Shown in pieces: positions 11,401 to 23,272 of a DNA stretch of 64,000 bases. This DNA comes from Nissolia schottii (lineage: Eukaryota > Streptophyta > Magnoliopsida > Fabales > Fabaceae): assembly GCA_003254905.1 (NCBI GenBank), contig QANU01102670.1, forward strand, positions 385,929 through 449,928, written 5' to 3'. Positions within the stretch are counted from its first letter, which is position 1. Each line of letters starts with the position of its first letter. Position numbers and translations under genes: made by a program. The notes beneath the pieces were generated by a model. It was not told the origin of the DNA, made no database searches, and worked only from the letters and a program-made list of their open reading frames with translations.

Positions 11401-14400
11401 TGGATAATGGGGCTGATTTGTTGATACCAGTGCCCCCACCTCTTTGTGGCGTGCTTATTATTGGAGAAGAAACCATAGTGTACTGCAGTGCTAACGCCTT
11501 TAAAGCTATACCAATCAGACCTGTATGTTATCAAATAGTATCTGCTACTTCCATTTAATCTTCTGCAATGAATTTTCTAGGGCTTGTTTGGTTTTAGAAA
11601 ACATCTTGTATTTTTCATTTTCCACTTTCAATTTTAATTACAAAAAAGCTAACATATTTTCATTATGTTTCCTGTTTTTTAGGATTTTGTGAAGGAAACG
11701 GTGAAAATAACAAAATCTTGTTTTTATTGTTTCCTTCACAAAATCTTAAAAATAAGAATCAAATTGAAAACAAGGTGGCACTTTTGTAATAAAAATTGAA
11801 AACAATAAATGAAAATGGATTATTTTTTCAAAAACAAAACAAGGCCTTAATTTTCTCGAACTGTATCATGTGACACAGGTAGAGTGATACTGATTATACT
11901 TTATGGTGTGCATTGCAGTCTATTACAAAAGCTTATGGAAGAGTTGATCCTGATGGTTCTAGATATTTACTTGGTGATCATACAGGGTTGCTTAGTTTAC
12001 TTGTAATAACCCATGAGAAAGAGAAGTATGTTATCACTCATTAACATGTATAGATATGCTGGTTAAAGAAAAATCTGTATTTTATCTAAAAAGCCTATAA
12101 ATCTACATTTTAACCGCTGAATGTTTTCCTTTGTCATATACATTTATTTTGTAGGGTTACAGGACTCAAAATTGAGCCCCTTGGAGAGACTTCCATTGCA
12201 TCTACAATATCTTATCTTGATAATGCATTTGTTTACATTGGTTCAAGTTATGGAGATTCACAGGTGTGATGATAAACTTGAAAATTACTGTATGAATTTT
12301 CATGTTGTGAGTTCATATTTAAGGGAAAGCTATTGTATTCAAAATTGACTCCCTCGGGTATTTTGAATTAACAATTTCTAATGGTTGAAATACAGCTTGT
12401 AAAGCTGAATCTACAGCCGGATGCAAAAGGTTCTTATGTGGAGGTTTTGGAAAGGTATGTCAATTTGGGACCAATTGTTGACTTCTGTGTGGTAGACCTT
12501 GAAAGGCAAGGCCAAGGTCAGGTTGTAACTTGCTCTGGAGCTTACAAGGATGGTTCTCTTCGCATTGTTCGCAATGGAATAGGGATAAATGAACAGGTCA
12601 GCTCCCATGCTCTCTGCCTTTGTTTGGGAGATTCAATCAAAAGTAAAAGAAAAATATATCTTTACCAAACAACACAGTTTACAAAATATTAAGTTTTGGA
12701 TGCATTTATTTGATGTAGGCATCAGTGGAACTTCAAGGTATCAAAGGAATGTGGTCACTAAGATCCTCAACAGAAGATCCATTCGACACTTTCCTGGTTG
12801 TAAGTTTTATAAGTGAAACAAGAATCTTAGCAATGAATATTGAGGATGAGCTGGAAGAAACTGAGATTGAGGGATTCTGTTCTCAAGTACAGACGCTATT
12901 TTGCCATGATGCAATTCACAACCAACTTGTACAAGTAGGTTCTGACTTTATTTTCCTACTATGGTGGTTTTCTTTTCTTCCTTGTTGATTTTGCACCTGC
13001 ATCTCTCTCTAAATTTAAGAAAAGTGCATCTTGTATTAAAGACGCTATTCATTGTGACAGAATTGTTGATGGTGTTGACATATGGATTTACAATCAAAAT
13101 TTTCTATTAGGTTGTCAGTTTATTTTGTTTTTCTAGAGGACCACTTTCCCTGAGTTTTCAAATTGTTACTCATCTAACCAAATATCAATCACAATAAATA
13201 TACCTGTTGCATAAGTTTTCCGTTAAGAATAATGGCATGCTTAATCTTCTGGGAAATTACCTGGAATCAGGGTATCAATATAGATGTGTGTGTGATGTTT
13301 TGTCCTACTTTCAGTTCTACAAACATTTCCTGTCAAAAAGTAAAACAAATTATTTTTTGGATAGAAATAAGAAATAAAAACAAATTATTTCATATCTATA
13401 CCTACTCAAGACAGGACTAATTTCGTAGTATTACTGTGGTGTCTGTGAATGGTGTCTTTATTGCTCTTTCTTCAAATATTTTTCATGACAGGGTTTTCTT
13501 TGTGTTCTTTTTTTTCAAGTTTATGGAATCTTAGCCTCCATTTTGTTATCACATTTCTTATTAAAGAACACATCTTTTTTCAAAGGAAAGAGAAAGTATG
13601 TGCGCATGTGAGGTTAGGCTCAGTTGTAGCTGCTGCTCACTTTCTTTGTTTTTGATCGAATTCCTCTATTTTGTTTCTTAATTGGAGAGCATATGAAGAT
13701 TATGGATAACTCTTAATCTGAATCAAACAAAATCATAACAGATTGCAGTTCAAAGAAACAAGGATAGAATTATGATTATTGTGTTAATATTCTTGACGCT
13801 GCTCATGAAAGTTTAAATCTTGCGTACCCCTATGCAGTTTAACTATGATGAATTCACATAAGTTGATGTTCCATAAATTAGCATTGTTTTCTTTACTCTT
13901 ATAGTTTTTCCTGTTGTAGTTGTTATGGCAACCATCTGCTATTAGCTAATAAACCAACACAACAGGTCACTTCAAGCTCTGTACGACTTGTCAGTTCCAC
14001 AACTAGAGAGCTCCGGCATGAATGGAATGCACCAGCAGGATTTTCAGTAAACGTTGCTACTGCAAATGCTACCCAGGTTTGATTTGGATGCTTTATAAAT
14101 ATGTTATCTTTAGAAAATGTAGGTGATATGTGCATACTGCTTCTGTAACTGCAATGGGTTCTCTCATCATTGTGACACTGACAATCAGAACTCACGCTCT
14201 GTCTCATCCCTCCTCCAACTCTTTCCCATGGCATGCTGTTAGATTTTACTACATTGATTAATTTTGTAGCAATAAACTTGGTAACTATTGTTACACCTGG
14301 ATACAGGTTTTGTTGGCCACAGGAGGGGGGCATTTAGTTTACCTCGAAATTGGAGATGGCGTACTGCTGGAAGTAAAGCATGCTCAACTGGATTATGAAA

Positions 14401-16809
14401 TCTCATGCTTAGACATAAATCCCATTGGTGAAAACCCCAACCGGAGTCATCTAGCAGCAGTTGGAATGTGGACTGACATAAGTGTTCAAATTTTCTCTCT
14501 TCCGGACCTGAATCTCATTACTAAGGAGCATTTAGGAGGAGAGATAATACCTCGATCTGTTCTTCTTTGTGTCTTTGAAGGGGTAGGCTTTATATGTGCA
14601 CTTTTAATTCTGCTTCTGGTCAGTCATTTTGTTTCTGAAATTTTTCATTACAATTTGGAATGCTTCTCTCTTTCATAGTAAGTTGAAATTTAAGTAGGGT
14701 TTCAAATTTTCATTCATACTAGCAGATGTGGGAAGTATACTAGATCTCCAATCTTAATATCTTTATACAATTCTGCTCTTGTTAAATATTTGTGTAATGT
14801 TGAAGGATTGAGTTGATGACAACTTGCTATTTCCTTTTCTCTTCGTTCCTAAGTTTAATGTAGTTCCCTAGTTCAAAAAGTTCTATTAAATTATATTGCT
14901 TTTTTCATTTGAAAACCCAGATATCTTACTTGCTATGTGCCCTTGGCGATGGCCATCTCTTAAACTTTATGTTGAACACAAGCACTGCTGAGTTAACAGA
15001 TAGGAAAAAGGTTTCTCTTGGGACACAGCCTATAACTCTAAGGACTTTCTCATCCAAGAATACTACCCATGTATTTGCTGCATCTGATCGGCCAACGGTG
15101 ATTTATAGTAGTAACAAAAAATTACTTTATAGTAACGTGAATCTGAAGGAAGTGAGTCATATGTGCCCTTTCAACTCTGCTGCTTTTCCGGACAGGTAGG
15201 TTGCGTTTTGTTATTTTGACATCCAAAAATTATTGATTCTGTTCTTCCTGGCCCTTTTGGATTTTAATGCAAAATCCTTTACAGTTAATAGTACTGAACT
15301 ACTGTTTATGACCTGAACAGTTTGGCAATTGCAAAAGAAGGTGAACTCACTATTGGCACCATTGACGACATCCAGAAACTTCATATTCGCTCTATCCCAC
15401 TGGGTGAGCATGCCAGACGTATCTGCCATCAAGAGCAGTCCAGGACTTTCGCTATTTGTAGTGTGAAATACAACCCTAGTGCTGAAGAACCCGAAATGCA
15501 CTTTGTCCGCTTGCTGGATGACCAGACTTTTGAGTTTATATCAACTTATCCACTTGATACTTATGAGTATGGCTGTTTTATAATTACCTGCTCCTTCTCA
15601 GATGATAATAATGTGTATTACTGTGTTGGAACTGCATATGTATTGCCAGAGGAAAATGAACCAACCAAGGTTAGTTGACAAATATTTGTATTCTTTTCCT
15701 CATTTTTTGTAGTCAAAGCTTCTGATATCCTGCTTCCTTTGCCTATTTCTAAAAACAAACGCAGGGAAGAATTCTTGTTTTTGCTGTTGAAGATGGAAAA
15801 CTACAGCTAATTGCTGAGAAGGAGACAAAGGGAGCTGTTTACAGTTTGAATGCTTTTAATGGTAAATTGCTTGCTGCTATTAATCAAAAAATTCAGCTGT
15901 ACAAGTGGGTCCTCCGGGATGACGGTACCCACGAATTACAATCTGAATGTGGACATCATGGACACATCCTAGCACTCTATGTTCAAACTAGAGGAGATTT
16001 CATTGTAGTTGGTGATCTGATGAAGTCAATTTCCTTGTTAATCTATAAGGTAAGTATCTGAGCTGTCTTATACTGAAGTTTATAGTCAATCAAATAATTT
16101 TCTAAAATTGTAGTTTCCTTATTTTTTGGCCCCCTCTAAAAAAGTACACGAGCGAAGCTTCTGATCAGTTTACTTAAATATTCTGCCTATTGAGTTGTGC
16201 CTTTTTCCGTTGTTCTTTTCATATTAGCACGAAGAAGGTGCTATTGAGGAGAGAGCTCGTGACTACAATGCAAATTGGATGTCAGCCGTTGAAATCCTTG
16301 ATGATGACATATACCTTGGTGCAGAAAATAATTTCAACCTCTTTACTGTACGGAAAAATAGTGAGGGTGCCACTGACGAGGAACGGGGTCGTCTTGAAGT
16401 GGTTGGTGAGTATCACCTTGGAGAATTCATCAATCGGTTCCGGCACGGTTCCCTTGTTATGCGCTTGCCAGATTCTGATGTGGGTCAGATTCCAACTGTT
16501 ATTTTTGGCACCATTAATGGCGTGATTGGGGTAATTGCTTCACTTCCTCATGAGCAGTATGTTTTCTTAGAGAAGCTACAGTCGAACTTGAGGAAGGTGA
16601 TTAAGGGCGTTGGAGGGCTCAGCCATGAGCAATGGAGGTCATTCAACAATGAGAAGAAAACAGTAGAAGCCAGAAACTTTTTGGATGGAGATTTGATTGA
16701 ATCATTTCTCGATCTCAATCGGAGTAAGATGGATGAGATTTCCAAGGTAATGGATATTTCAGTGGAGGAGTTATGCAAGAGAGTAGAAGAGTTGACAAGG
16801 TTACACTGA
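8410..16809 (+). CDS. DDB1: DDB1, UV-damaged DNA-binding protein 1 / CUL4 adaptor
   Basis: DDB1 is the large adaptor of nuclear CUL4-RBX1 E3 ubiquitin ligases. It bridges CUL4 to WD40 substrate receptors and acts in DNA repair and photomorphogenic signalling. I placed 19 exons: 8410-8513, 8616-8664, 8794-8853, 8935-9026, 9838-9889, 10048-10110, 10238-10287, 10462-10537, 11313-11522, 11919-12025, 12155-12263, 12396-12596, 12719-12934, 13966-14076, 14307-14582, 14921-15195, 15321-15669, 15765-16049 and 16228-16809. They sum to 3267 bases, that is 1088 residues plus stop, the normal family length. All introns are GT-AG. The protein begins [14 protein letters not shown], the family N-terminus, and has the three-beta-propeller architecture with a helical C-terminus ending near VEELTRLH. 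No lesion was seen, so this is likely a functional gene. Confidence 0.97.
10602..10742. mobile_element. Foldback MITE in DDB1 intron 8
   Basis: The 141-bp segment is an imperfect inverted repeat. The left arm begins TTGGGAGACCTAA and contains GATGAATGACACTTG; the right arm carries the complement of both (CAAGTGTCATTCATC, then TTAGGCTTCCCAA). Almost the whole element can fold on itself. I see no convincing target-site duplication, so the superfamily is unassigned. Confidence 0.65.
11579..11848. mobile_element. hAT-type MITE in DDB1 intron 9
   Basis: A 270-bp element is flanked by an exact 8-bp direct repeat, AATTTTCT (11571-11578 and 11849-11856). Its ends are imperfect inverted repeats: AGGGCTTGTTTGGTTTT on the left and AAGGCCTTGTTTTGTTTTT on the right when read inward. 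An 8-bp TSD with such ends fits the hAT superfamily. An internal inverted repeat around GATTTTGTGAAGGAAAC adds a second foldback. No coding capacity. Confidence 0.75.
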
Positions 16810-16911
16810 TTTCTCATTTGGAGCTTCTTTTGTTTCTTTATTCTTTACTCTCTTGTAAGGTGTAACATTATTTTTCTTTCTTTCTTTGGCAAAAAAAGGT
16901 GGGGGTGGTGT

Positions 16912-16917
16912 TAATAA
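16912..16917 (+). terminator. Putative DDB1 polyadenylation signal
   Basis: AATAAA lies about 100 bases after the DDB1 stop codon within a T-rich 3' region. The position suits a plant near-upstream element; actual cleavage sites cannot be read from DNA. Confidence 0.4.
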
Positions 16918-17666
16918 AACGCTATGTAGGGTATGCTACCTTTTTTCTCCGGCGTTTTGCCTTCGTTTGGGTCTAGGGAATGGTTTGCGTTTTGAAATAG
17001 ATCACCATGCTGTATAATATGTATGTATGTCATGTTCAAAGGCAGAACAGTGCTTTCCCTTAAATTTTTCTTTTCCTTTGCCATTTTCTGCTATAGTTGC
17101 TTTCAAGCTGCTTATGCATCACAGTTGCGTGTAATGGTCTAAAAATATCATTAGTCTAATTTGACGTCCCCTAGTAAAGTTTGGTTTTGTAAAATTGTTT
17201 AAAAGGGTGTTTTTATTCTCAAAATGCGTAAGTCAATTTTTTTGTTTGGTAGAGTAAAAGTTAAGGTGTTTTTATTGGTTTTTAAAAGCTTAAAATATAT
17301 CATAAGTAGCTTTTTAAAATAAAATACTAATATAATCTTAAATTTTAATGGTTGCTATACTATCTTTAATATTTATGTTTGTTTTAATGATTTTATATAT
17401 AAAGTCTATTATAACTTTTGTTGTTTGAAAGTTAATTTTTCATTCTTTTACTAAATAATGTTTTTATAATTTTTTTAAAGTAGCTTTTAATAATTTATTT
17501 TGAAGCTTATACTGTAAATTATTTCTTCAATTTATTTGACTTTCAAAATTTCATAACTTCGCTTATATATACACACAGACACGTCTAAAAATTATTAAAT
17601 CAAGTTTGAATATGATCCAACGCATCCTTATATACCCCTCCTTTAAATCAAGTTGATAACTCTTCC

Positions 17667-17808
17667 ATTTTCAACTAAAGAATTAGTCCGGTTTCTAAAG
17701 ATAATGCAAGAAAACCTCCCATTTTATTTTGATGCAAGATATTAATTGACAGGTGCTCTTGCATATCTTTAAAAGATAAAAATCAGACTAACTCTTTGAC
17801 TGAAAATC
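17667..17808. mobile_element. Foldback MITE between DDB1 and the CDC123 pseudogene
   Basis: The left end contains ATTTTCAACTAAAGAATTAGTC, followed by AAAGATAATGCAAGA. The right end, read inward, gives ATTTTCAGTCAAAGAGTTAGTC followed by AAAGATATGCAAGAG. These are long imperfect terminal inverted repeats spanning about 142 bp in total. Target-site duplication is unclear. Confidence 0.6.
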
Positions 17809-17919
17809 TTCTGCACGAATACACCTTGTCCATTTTTTGGTTTGGTGAGACCTTACTGTTTTAATCAAATTTTCCCTTCTCATTTTGGAGATCTTAGAAC
17901 AAAATTTTCTTGCAGTGAA

Positions 17920-18885
17920 ATCCAGTAGTAGCTAGTTTTTCCACTGTGCAACTCCAAGAAATTCCCAAAAACCAAAAATCTATGCTTCTATACAATTTAA
18001 GCTTCAGTTGGTCCCAATTGAACTCAAACCAAAAAGTACTCGAGAACATGGTGGAAATCTTTCAAGGCAATTTTTCCTAATTTTCCAAAAACACTCAAAT
18101 TCATTAACCATTGCTAAAAAAGAGGATTAGGATCCCAAAGAGATTATTAACATTCCAGAAAAAGCAAAACAGAAGTACACTTTCCTGTTTGCTATCTCAC
18201 AATAATAAGGAACATGTAATTCTCAAGCACCAGCTTCTGGGGACCTGGTCTGCCGCTATAACTCTGCATCTGCATTCCTCAGAAATTCCTCAGAAACTGG
18301 TATCCAAGTAATCATATGGAACAGTTGTTTTCAGACCGCATCGGTGTTCCACAATTCTAAATTCCACCTGCTCTAACTCGTCCCATGCAAACAACAATGG
18401 CAATGTAAAAGCACCCCAAGGGTTGAAATCCACAACCTTTACTCTCTCATCATTTGTGATGTAAGCATCAAACGTGTAGTTTTCTGATTCAAACCTTCCT
18501 CCCTATATCAGCGACAATATATTATGGTCTTGATGGTTACTGATTTGAACTTTGGGTACCATTCCTGAATCTGGAACTGGTTCACCGTCTCTTCTTTCAT
18601 ACTCTGTCAACAGAGGCCACACAAGAAAATACAAGATCAGAAACAAATGCGTTCAAGAGAAAGCTGGAATAGTACCTATTGTGGAGATGACCGGCCTAAG
18701 GTGGTCATAGGATGGAAGATAACAGAAATCCAAGTAGAAAAATAAACTGATTCATTTTCTTCCTGATTCAGTTGGATTTCAGTATCAGTCATATGGTTCA
18801 GTAGTTAGTACATAACAAATTCAAATAATGTGTAATTATTTCATGGCCTAGTCTAAATACTTGTATATAGGTGATATAGACCATT
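17920..18885 (-). pseudogene. Inverted, internally deleted CDC123 pseudogene
   Basis: Read on the minus strand, this is a diverged copy of 2725-4310, including the 5' intron, its splice acceptor, the ATG and N-terminal codons, the C-terminal third of the coding region, and the 3' UTR. Codons from about residue 29 to residue 215 are missing. Smaller deletions remove further blocks, among them about 24 bp after the GAGCAG codons and 12 bp next to GATGCGGT, and an internal TAG appears near the end. Retained intron and 3' flank show a DNA-level duplication, not a retrocopy. It cannot make a working CDC123, because most of the fold is gone. Confidence 0.92.
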
Positions 18886-19086
18886 TTGTAACACATGTAT
18901 TTAAAATAACATTAGGAATATTAAACACATAAACACTTGTCTCTAGTATAGATATCAAGGGTTTGGCATGGGGTGGTGCCATGAGGTATGTTTCAGGGCA
19001 TGTTTCAGTTGGTGGTGCTGAGTAAGGGTTGAAAGGGAAGGAAATTAAAGGGGACTTATAAAATTATTTTTTTTAGTTTCATAATA

Positions 19087-20376
19087 GGGTTAATTAAGTT
19101 TTTAGCCCCTGTAACATTAGAAAGTTTGGTTTTAGTCCATCAATGAAACTTTTAGTCCCTGTAAAATTTTGAAATTTGGTTTTGGTCCATGTGGATGGCT
19201 GATGTTGACAGTTGGTGACGTGGCCGTTAACGGCGCTAACGTAGCGTGCCACGCGACATAACCTAAGACAGGATTTTTTTTAATCCATGACCCGACCCGA
19301 AGTTTGGATCCGACCCGATTTCCATAAAAATTTTAAAAAAAGAAAATAAAAAACAGTCCCCCTCTCCTCCCCTCTCATCTTCCCCAACCCCTCTCGACCA
19401 AAAACAGAACAAGCAACTCCTTCTCACCTCACCACCAACCACCTTCAGCCATCAACCAACCCAAATCACTACATCCATACTTGCAGGAAAAAAATCAAAC
19501 CAAACAAATCCAACACAACACACACACACCCACCAAATCGAGAGAGAGAAAACAAAGAGAGGGAGAGTGAACAGAGTGAGAGTGGATATGTGAGAGAAAG
19601 AGGGAGATGCCGCTGGAGAGAGGGGAAGATCGAGAGAGAGAGAGAACCAGAGGGAGAGAAAGTGCGGGGCGATTACTGGAGAGGTCGAGGGAGACGAGAA
19701 ATTGCATCCAGGTACAGATCTCGGGCGGGATCTCTGACAACAAGGAGTTAGACCCGAGATCTAGCTTCTGGAGGTTCTTGCCGCAGAACTTGAGGGAATC
19801 GAAGATCGAGGGAGATGACGCGATTCTCGCGGAGGTTCCAACACTAGAGGTTCCAGGTGGAGAGGCAGTCGTCGGGGTCGTGGAGGGTGTCCGTCCTTGA
19901 TGCCCTTGCGGCAGGAGGCAGCGGACGTTGTCTTCAACAACGACCTGGGAGGAAGCAAAGGGCGGAGGGAGAGAAAGTGATGAACTCGAGAGAGAGAGAG
20001 AGAGAGGATAGGGAGTCCATGAGAGAGGGAAGTCAGGGAACAGATCTAGGCAAAAAGAGAGGGACGCTCGCCGCTGCCGACAACCTACGGTGGTGGCGGC
20101 AACCCCTGAAGAGAGAATGAGATGGAGTTTGAGAGAGGAAGGAGGAGAGGGGCTGGGGAAGATGAGAGATAGGAATTTTAAGCTTTTGTATTTTTAAATT
20201 TTTTTTCTAAAATGGATCAGGTGAAAATTGGATGGGTGGGTAAAACTTTAATTTTTTTGTTATGCTGACATGGCACGCCACGTCAACACCGTTAACGGCC
20301 ACGTCACCAACCGTCAACTTCCATAGGGACCAAAACTAAACTTCAAAATTTTACAGGCTAAAAACTTAATTAACCC
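19087..20376 (-). mobile_element. Pack-MULE A with captured LRR receptor-kinase fragment
   Basis: A 1290-bp non-autonomous Mutator-like element. It is bounded by long terminal inverted repeats (about 150-180 bp, starting GGGTTAATTAAGTTTTTAG) and by a perfect 9-bp target duplication, TTCATAATA (19078-19086 and 20377-20385), as expected for MULEs. The interior is unlike the AT-rich surroundings and holds a fragment of a host gene on the minus strand (about 19690-19960, annotated separately). No transposase is encoded. A sister element with the same TIRs lies in the CAT intron (31043-32286). Confidence 0.9.
19680..19960 (-). pseudogene. Captured BIR-like LRR receptor kinase ectodomain fragment
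   Basis: On the minus strand the frames give DDCLSTWNL, then CWNLRENRVISL after an in-frame TAG, and after a frameshift LKFCGKNLQKLDLGSNSLLS, EIPPEICTWMQFL and VSLDLSSN. This is the N-terminal cap and first leucine-rich repeats of a BIR/SOBIR-type LRR receptor-like kinase (the group with a CW..ENR cap). The kinase and transmembrane parts are absent. The stop and frameshift show it is not translated as such. It is cargo of Pack-MULE A; the donor gene is outside the window. Confidence 0.8.
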
Positions 20377-20504
20377 TTCATAATAAGTATTATTAGGCTC
20401 TTGTTAGCAATTTTTTTTAATAATATAGAGTGGAATAATTTTCATCATTGAAATTACTAAAAATTCAAATTTTAAATTTCAAAAACCAAAATGAATTGGA
20501 CTTA

Positions 20505-20901
20505 CATTCCAACGAGACATCATGTGGGTCAGGTAACGGGCCTGACCCACTGTACTAACTAACAGAACTGTAGTTATTCCCTTCAACGCACCCAATGCGA
20601 CGACGTATTTGGCCCAATCCATTCCAATGGCACTAAAAGCAACGGAATGAAGAGGACGGGGTGTAGTTCTCGAGCTTGGCGTTAATGACGGCGTGGAAGT
20701 GGAGGAGCCCTTGGTGCTCTGATTGCGACCGTAGATTATGCGGAAGTTGCCGGGGTCTTTGTTGCATAGAGTGGAGAAGCATGAGGTCCATGACCTTGCC
20801 ACGGCGGCGCAGCTGATTACGTACTCCAGGAGAATGTTTCCGGCTGCTACGAAGGCCACCAAGTCTCCTAACTCTACTCTTAAATAGGCAAATCATCCAC
20901 C
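20505..20901 (-). pseudogene. CAT transporter pseudogene fragment
   Basis: On the minus strand this matches exon 2 of the intact CAT gene at 33.8-35.2 kb. It begins at a retained splice acceptor (CACAG) and runs through FVAAGNILLEYVIS, AVARSWTS, STKGSS and AKYVVALGALKG to GQARYLTH, but with large internal deletions and a frameshift near its start. Homology stops near 20505. Because the intron-exon border survives it is a genomic copy. Exon 1 was not found nearby. Confidence 0.88.
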
Positions 20902-20929
20902 TGTGAACCAAAGAAGGACTCAAATTATT

Positions 20930-22490
20930 ATTTAGTTAGTACCAATATATATATGAGGAGTTAGATGAATTACACTACTAGGAAAAGTTGGCTACTCAGT
21001 CATTGTGCAATTTCCATTTTCACATGAGTTGTTTCTGCATATTATTTGGAGATATTTTTGGGTGACCAAGTTCTGATAAACCAGCCGGGTGATGCAGGAA
21101 CAACAGGGAGAAAAAGACACTGACACAATTCCACTACCCACCACGCCGCCATCCACCATGTCGCGACGGTCGCGACGACGATGGGCAATAAATGAGAGAG
21201 AGGAATCAAGAGATGGGGGAAGTGAGAAAAAGTAAAGGTCTTTTAGCGATGAGGATTGAGATATGAGAGAGAGAGAGGGAGAGAGAGAGAGAGAGAGAGG
21301 CAATGGGAGTGCTTAACAGTTCTGCGACATCTCTCTTTCCTGCTATGAAAATGAGAGAGTGGGGTAAGAATTAGTGTTAGCTTTTTATTGTTTAAATTTT
21401 TAAAAATCAAGTGATTGGAACGTCACTTTTGAAACGAGTCATGAGCCAAATAAGGTAAAAAAAAAATTATTCCTGCTTGTAATATGTATTTCACGTAGCA
21501 TGATATGAGAATTTTCTTTTCTATCATGTATATTTTTTATACATTTAAATATATTATTTATTTATTTTAGTATATAATAATTGTAGGTAAAAAATAAATA
21601 TATATATATATACACACAGTTATTATTTAAACATTGTTTATTTATATTTATAATTATTTAATTATATCTAATTCAACCATTTAATCGTAACTGGGTCAAC
21701 TATTGGTCCAAGTTTAATAACTTAGGACCAGGCTGGGGGCTGGGAGGCCTGGGAGCCACCATTGCGTGAATCTGAACTTTCAGATTCCACAGTATCTCGC
21801 ATCTTTTTATACACAAACGTATGGCATACAGAATTACACAAGGATATGCACATGCTCTACTTTCTTTGACTTAATTTCATTCATTCTGTCCAGTTCATTA
21901 GCCTCCCTCACATGCACATACATAACTCTTTATTCTCTCTTATACAGCCACCCAATTGATCCATATCTCTCTATCCTTTCCCATCAAACAACCCGCCCAT
22001 CTTCCATTGTTCCCACGTACGGATTGGTTTAGTTCGAGTTTAAGGGTATCATTATGAGCTGAGTTTAAGAGGGATAAAAAAAGTTTTAGAGATTTAGTCA
22101 TAATTTTTACATGTATGTAACTAGCTAGGGAAGTGTTTGGTAACTTATGCAATTAATTAACTTGTTATAGAAAAAATTAAACTTGTTATAGAAAAAAATT
22201 ATACAAAAATGAATTAATTTTTAATTAAATAATATTCAGTTTCAAAATAATCAAAAATTAGTCATAGTCAGTTTTACAAATAAGTAGGGTAAAGATAAGA
22301 TAATAAATAAAAGGAGACGATTTACGTTTAGAAAATCTTAGATAAAGACCACTAACTTTAAACTAACTCTAGCACAAAATTGATTTAAATAAACATTACT
22401 TTTAAAATTAGTTACTTCAACAACATTTAACTAAAATCTGATTTTATTGTATCAAATTCATCCAATTATTCGTGATTGTTAAGAGAGTCT
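20930..22490. other. Intergenic DNA between CAT pseudogene and copia element
   Basis: Contains a (GA)n-rich stretch at about 21255-21300, (TA)n at about 21600, and at 21620-21735 a segment with the same style as the dispersed AT-rich repeat family (ending in AACTGGGTCAAC). No gene recognised. Confidence 0.45.
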
Positions 22491-22493
22491 TAC

Positions 22494-22697
22494 GATGATA
22501 AAAAGATGTATCGGTGGAAAACGTTTTTTTATTCTGATTCAATTGTATACATGTGAGGCCTATCTATAGTATGTTACAACACTAATTATGGTAAATATTA
22601 CATATTAGTTACATGAATATTCTCTCCTTGATTGTAGCTTATTTGTGGTACAAGAATATTTGATTGTAGCTGATTTGTGGTCTAGAATATTCTAACA
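22494..22697 (-). repeat. 3' LTR of copia element
   Basis: About 204 bp, closely similar to the copy at 28969-29180. Read on the minus strand it starts TGTTAGAATATTC and is immediately preceded by a purine tract (complement of CTCCCCCTCAAG, 22698-22709), the polypurine primer site. The outer end is ambiguous by up to ~20 bp because the two LTRs diverge there, so I could not fix a target duplication. Confidence 0.85.
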
Positions 22698-22803
22698 CTC
22701 CCCCTCAAGTTGAGTAGTGGGATTTCCAATACTCAACTTGCACAATACTAATTCTAATATCCCTCCCGTAATTGCCTTTGTGAGAATGTCTGCCAATTGA
22801 TTT

Positions 22804-23272
22804 TCAGATCTCCACAAAGAGTAGCTCAACAGTGTCATTTTTGCTCTTTTCCTTTATGAAATGTCTATCCACTTCTACATGTTTTGTTTTGTCATGTTGT
22901 ACAAGGTTTTCTGAAATGCTAATTACCGTTTTATTGTCACACATCAACTGAGTTGGAAGCTTTAGTGGAAAATCGATCTCATTCATCAATTTCTTCAGCC
23001 AAAGTATCTTTGTGATTCCTTTTTCAATGCCCCTGAATTCTACTTCTTCACTTGATAGTGCCACTACCTTTTGTTTTTTACTTCTCCAAGTGACCAAGTT
23101 CCCTCCAACTAAAGTAAAATACCCTGCAGTGGATTGTCTATCATTTGGGTTACCAGCCCAATCAACATCAGTAAAGGCCTCAACATCCCGATGTCCATTC
23201 TTTCTAAACACGATACCTCTTCCCAGAGTGCCCTTAAGGTATTGTACTATCCTCATGGTTGTTTCCATGTGA
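22804..23272 (-). pseudogene. Copia RNase H domain
   Basis: The minus-strand reading frame contains DVDWAGNPNDRQSTAGY, VTWRSKKQKVVALSS, LMCDNKTVISIS and HVEVDRHFIKEK, the standard C-terminal RNase H of copia polyproteins. The block is separated from the RT part by a frameshift caused by a 25-bp tandem duplication at 23284-23333. Confidence 0.9.

Noticed and set aside
15211..15501. Minus-strand ORF across a DDB1 exon-intron border
   Set aside because: Shadow of DDB1 coding sequence; no independent evidence.
19607..20120. Plus-strand Arg/Glu-rich ORFs
   Set aside because: They are the antisense of CT/GA-rich and captured LRR sequence inside Pack-MULE A; no recognisable protein.
20992..21303. 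Minus-strand ORF next to the CAT pseudogene
   Set aside because: Starts in a GA/CT repeat and matches no family I know; could be a remnant but cannot be supported.
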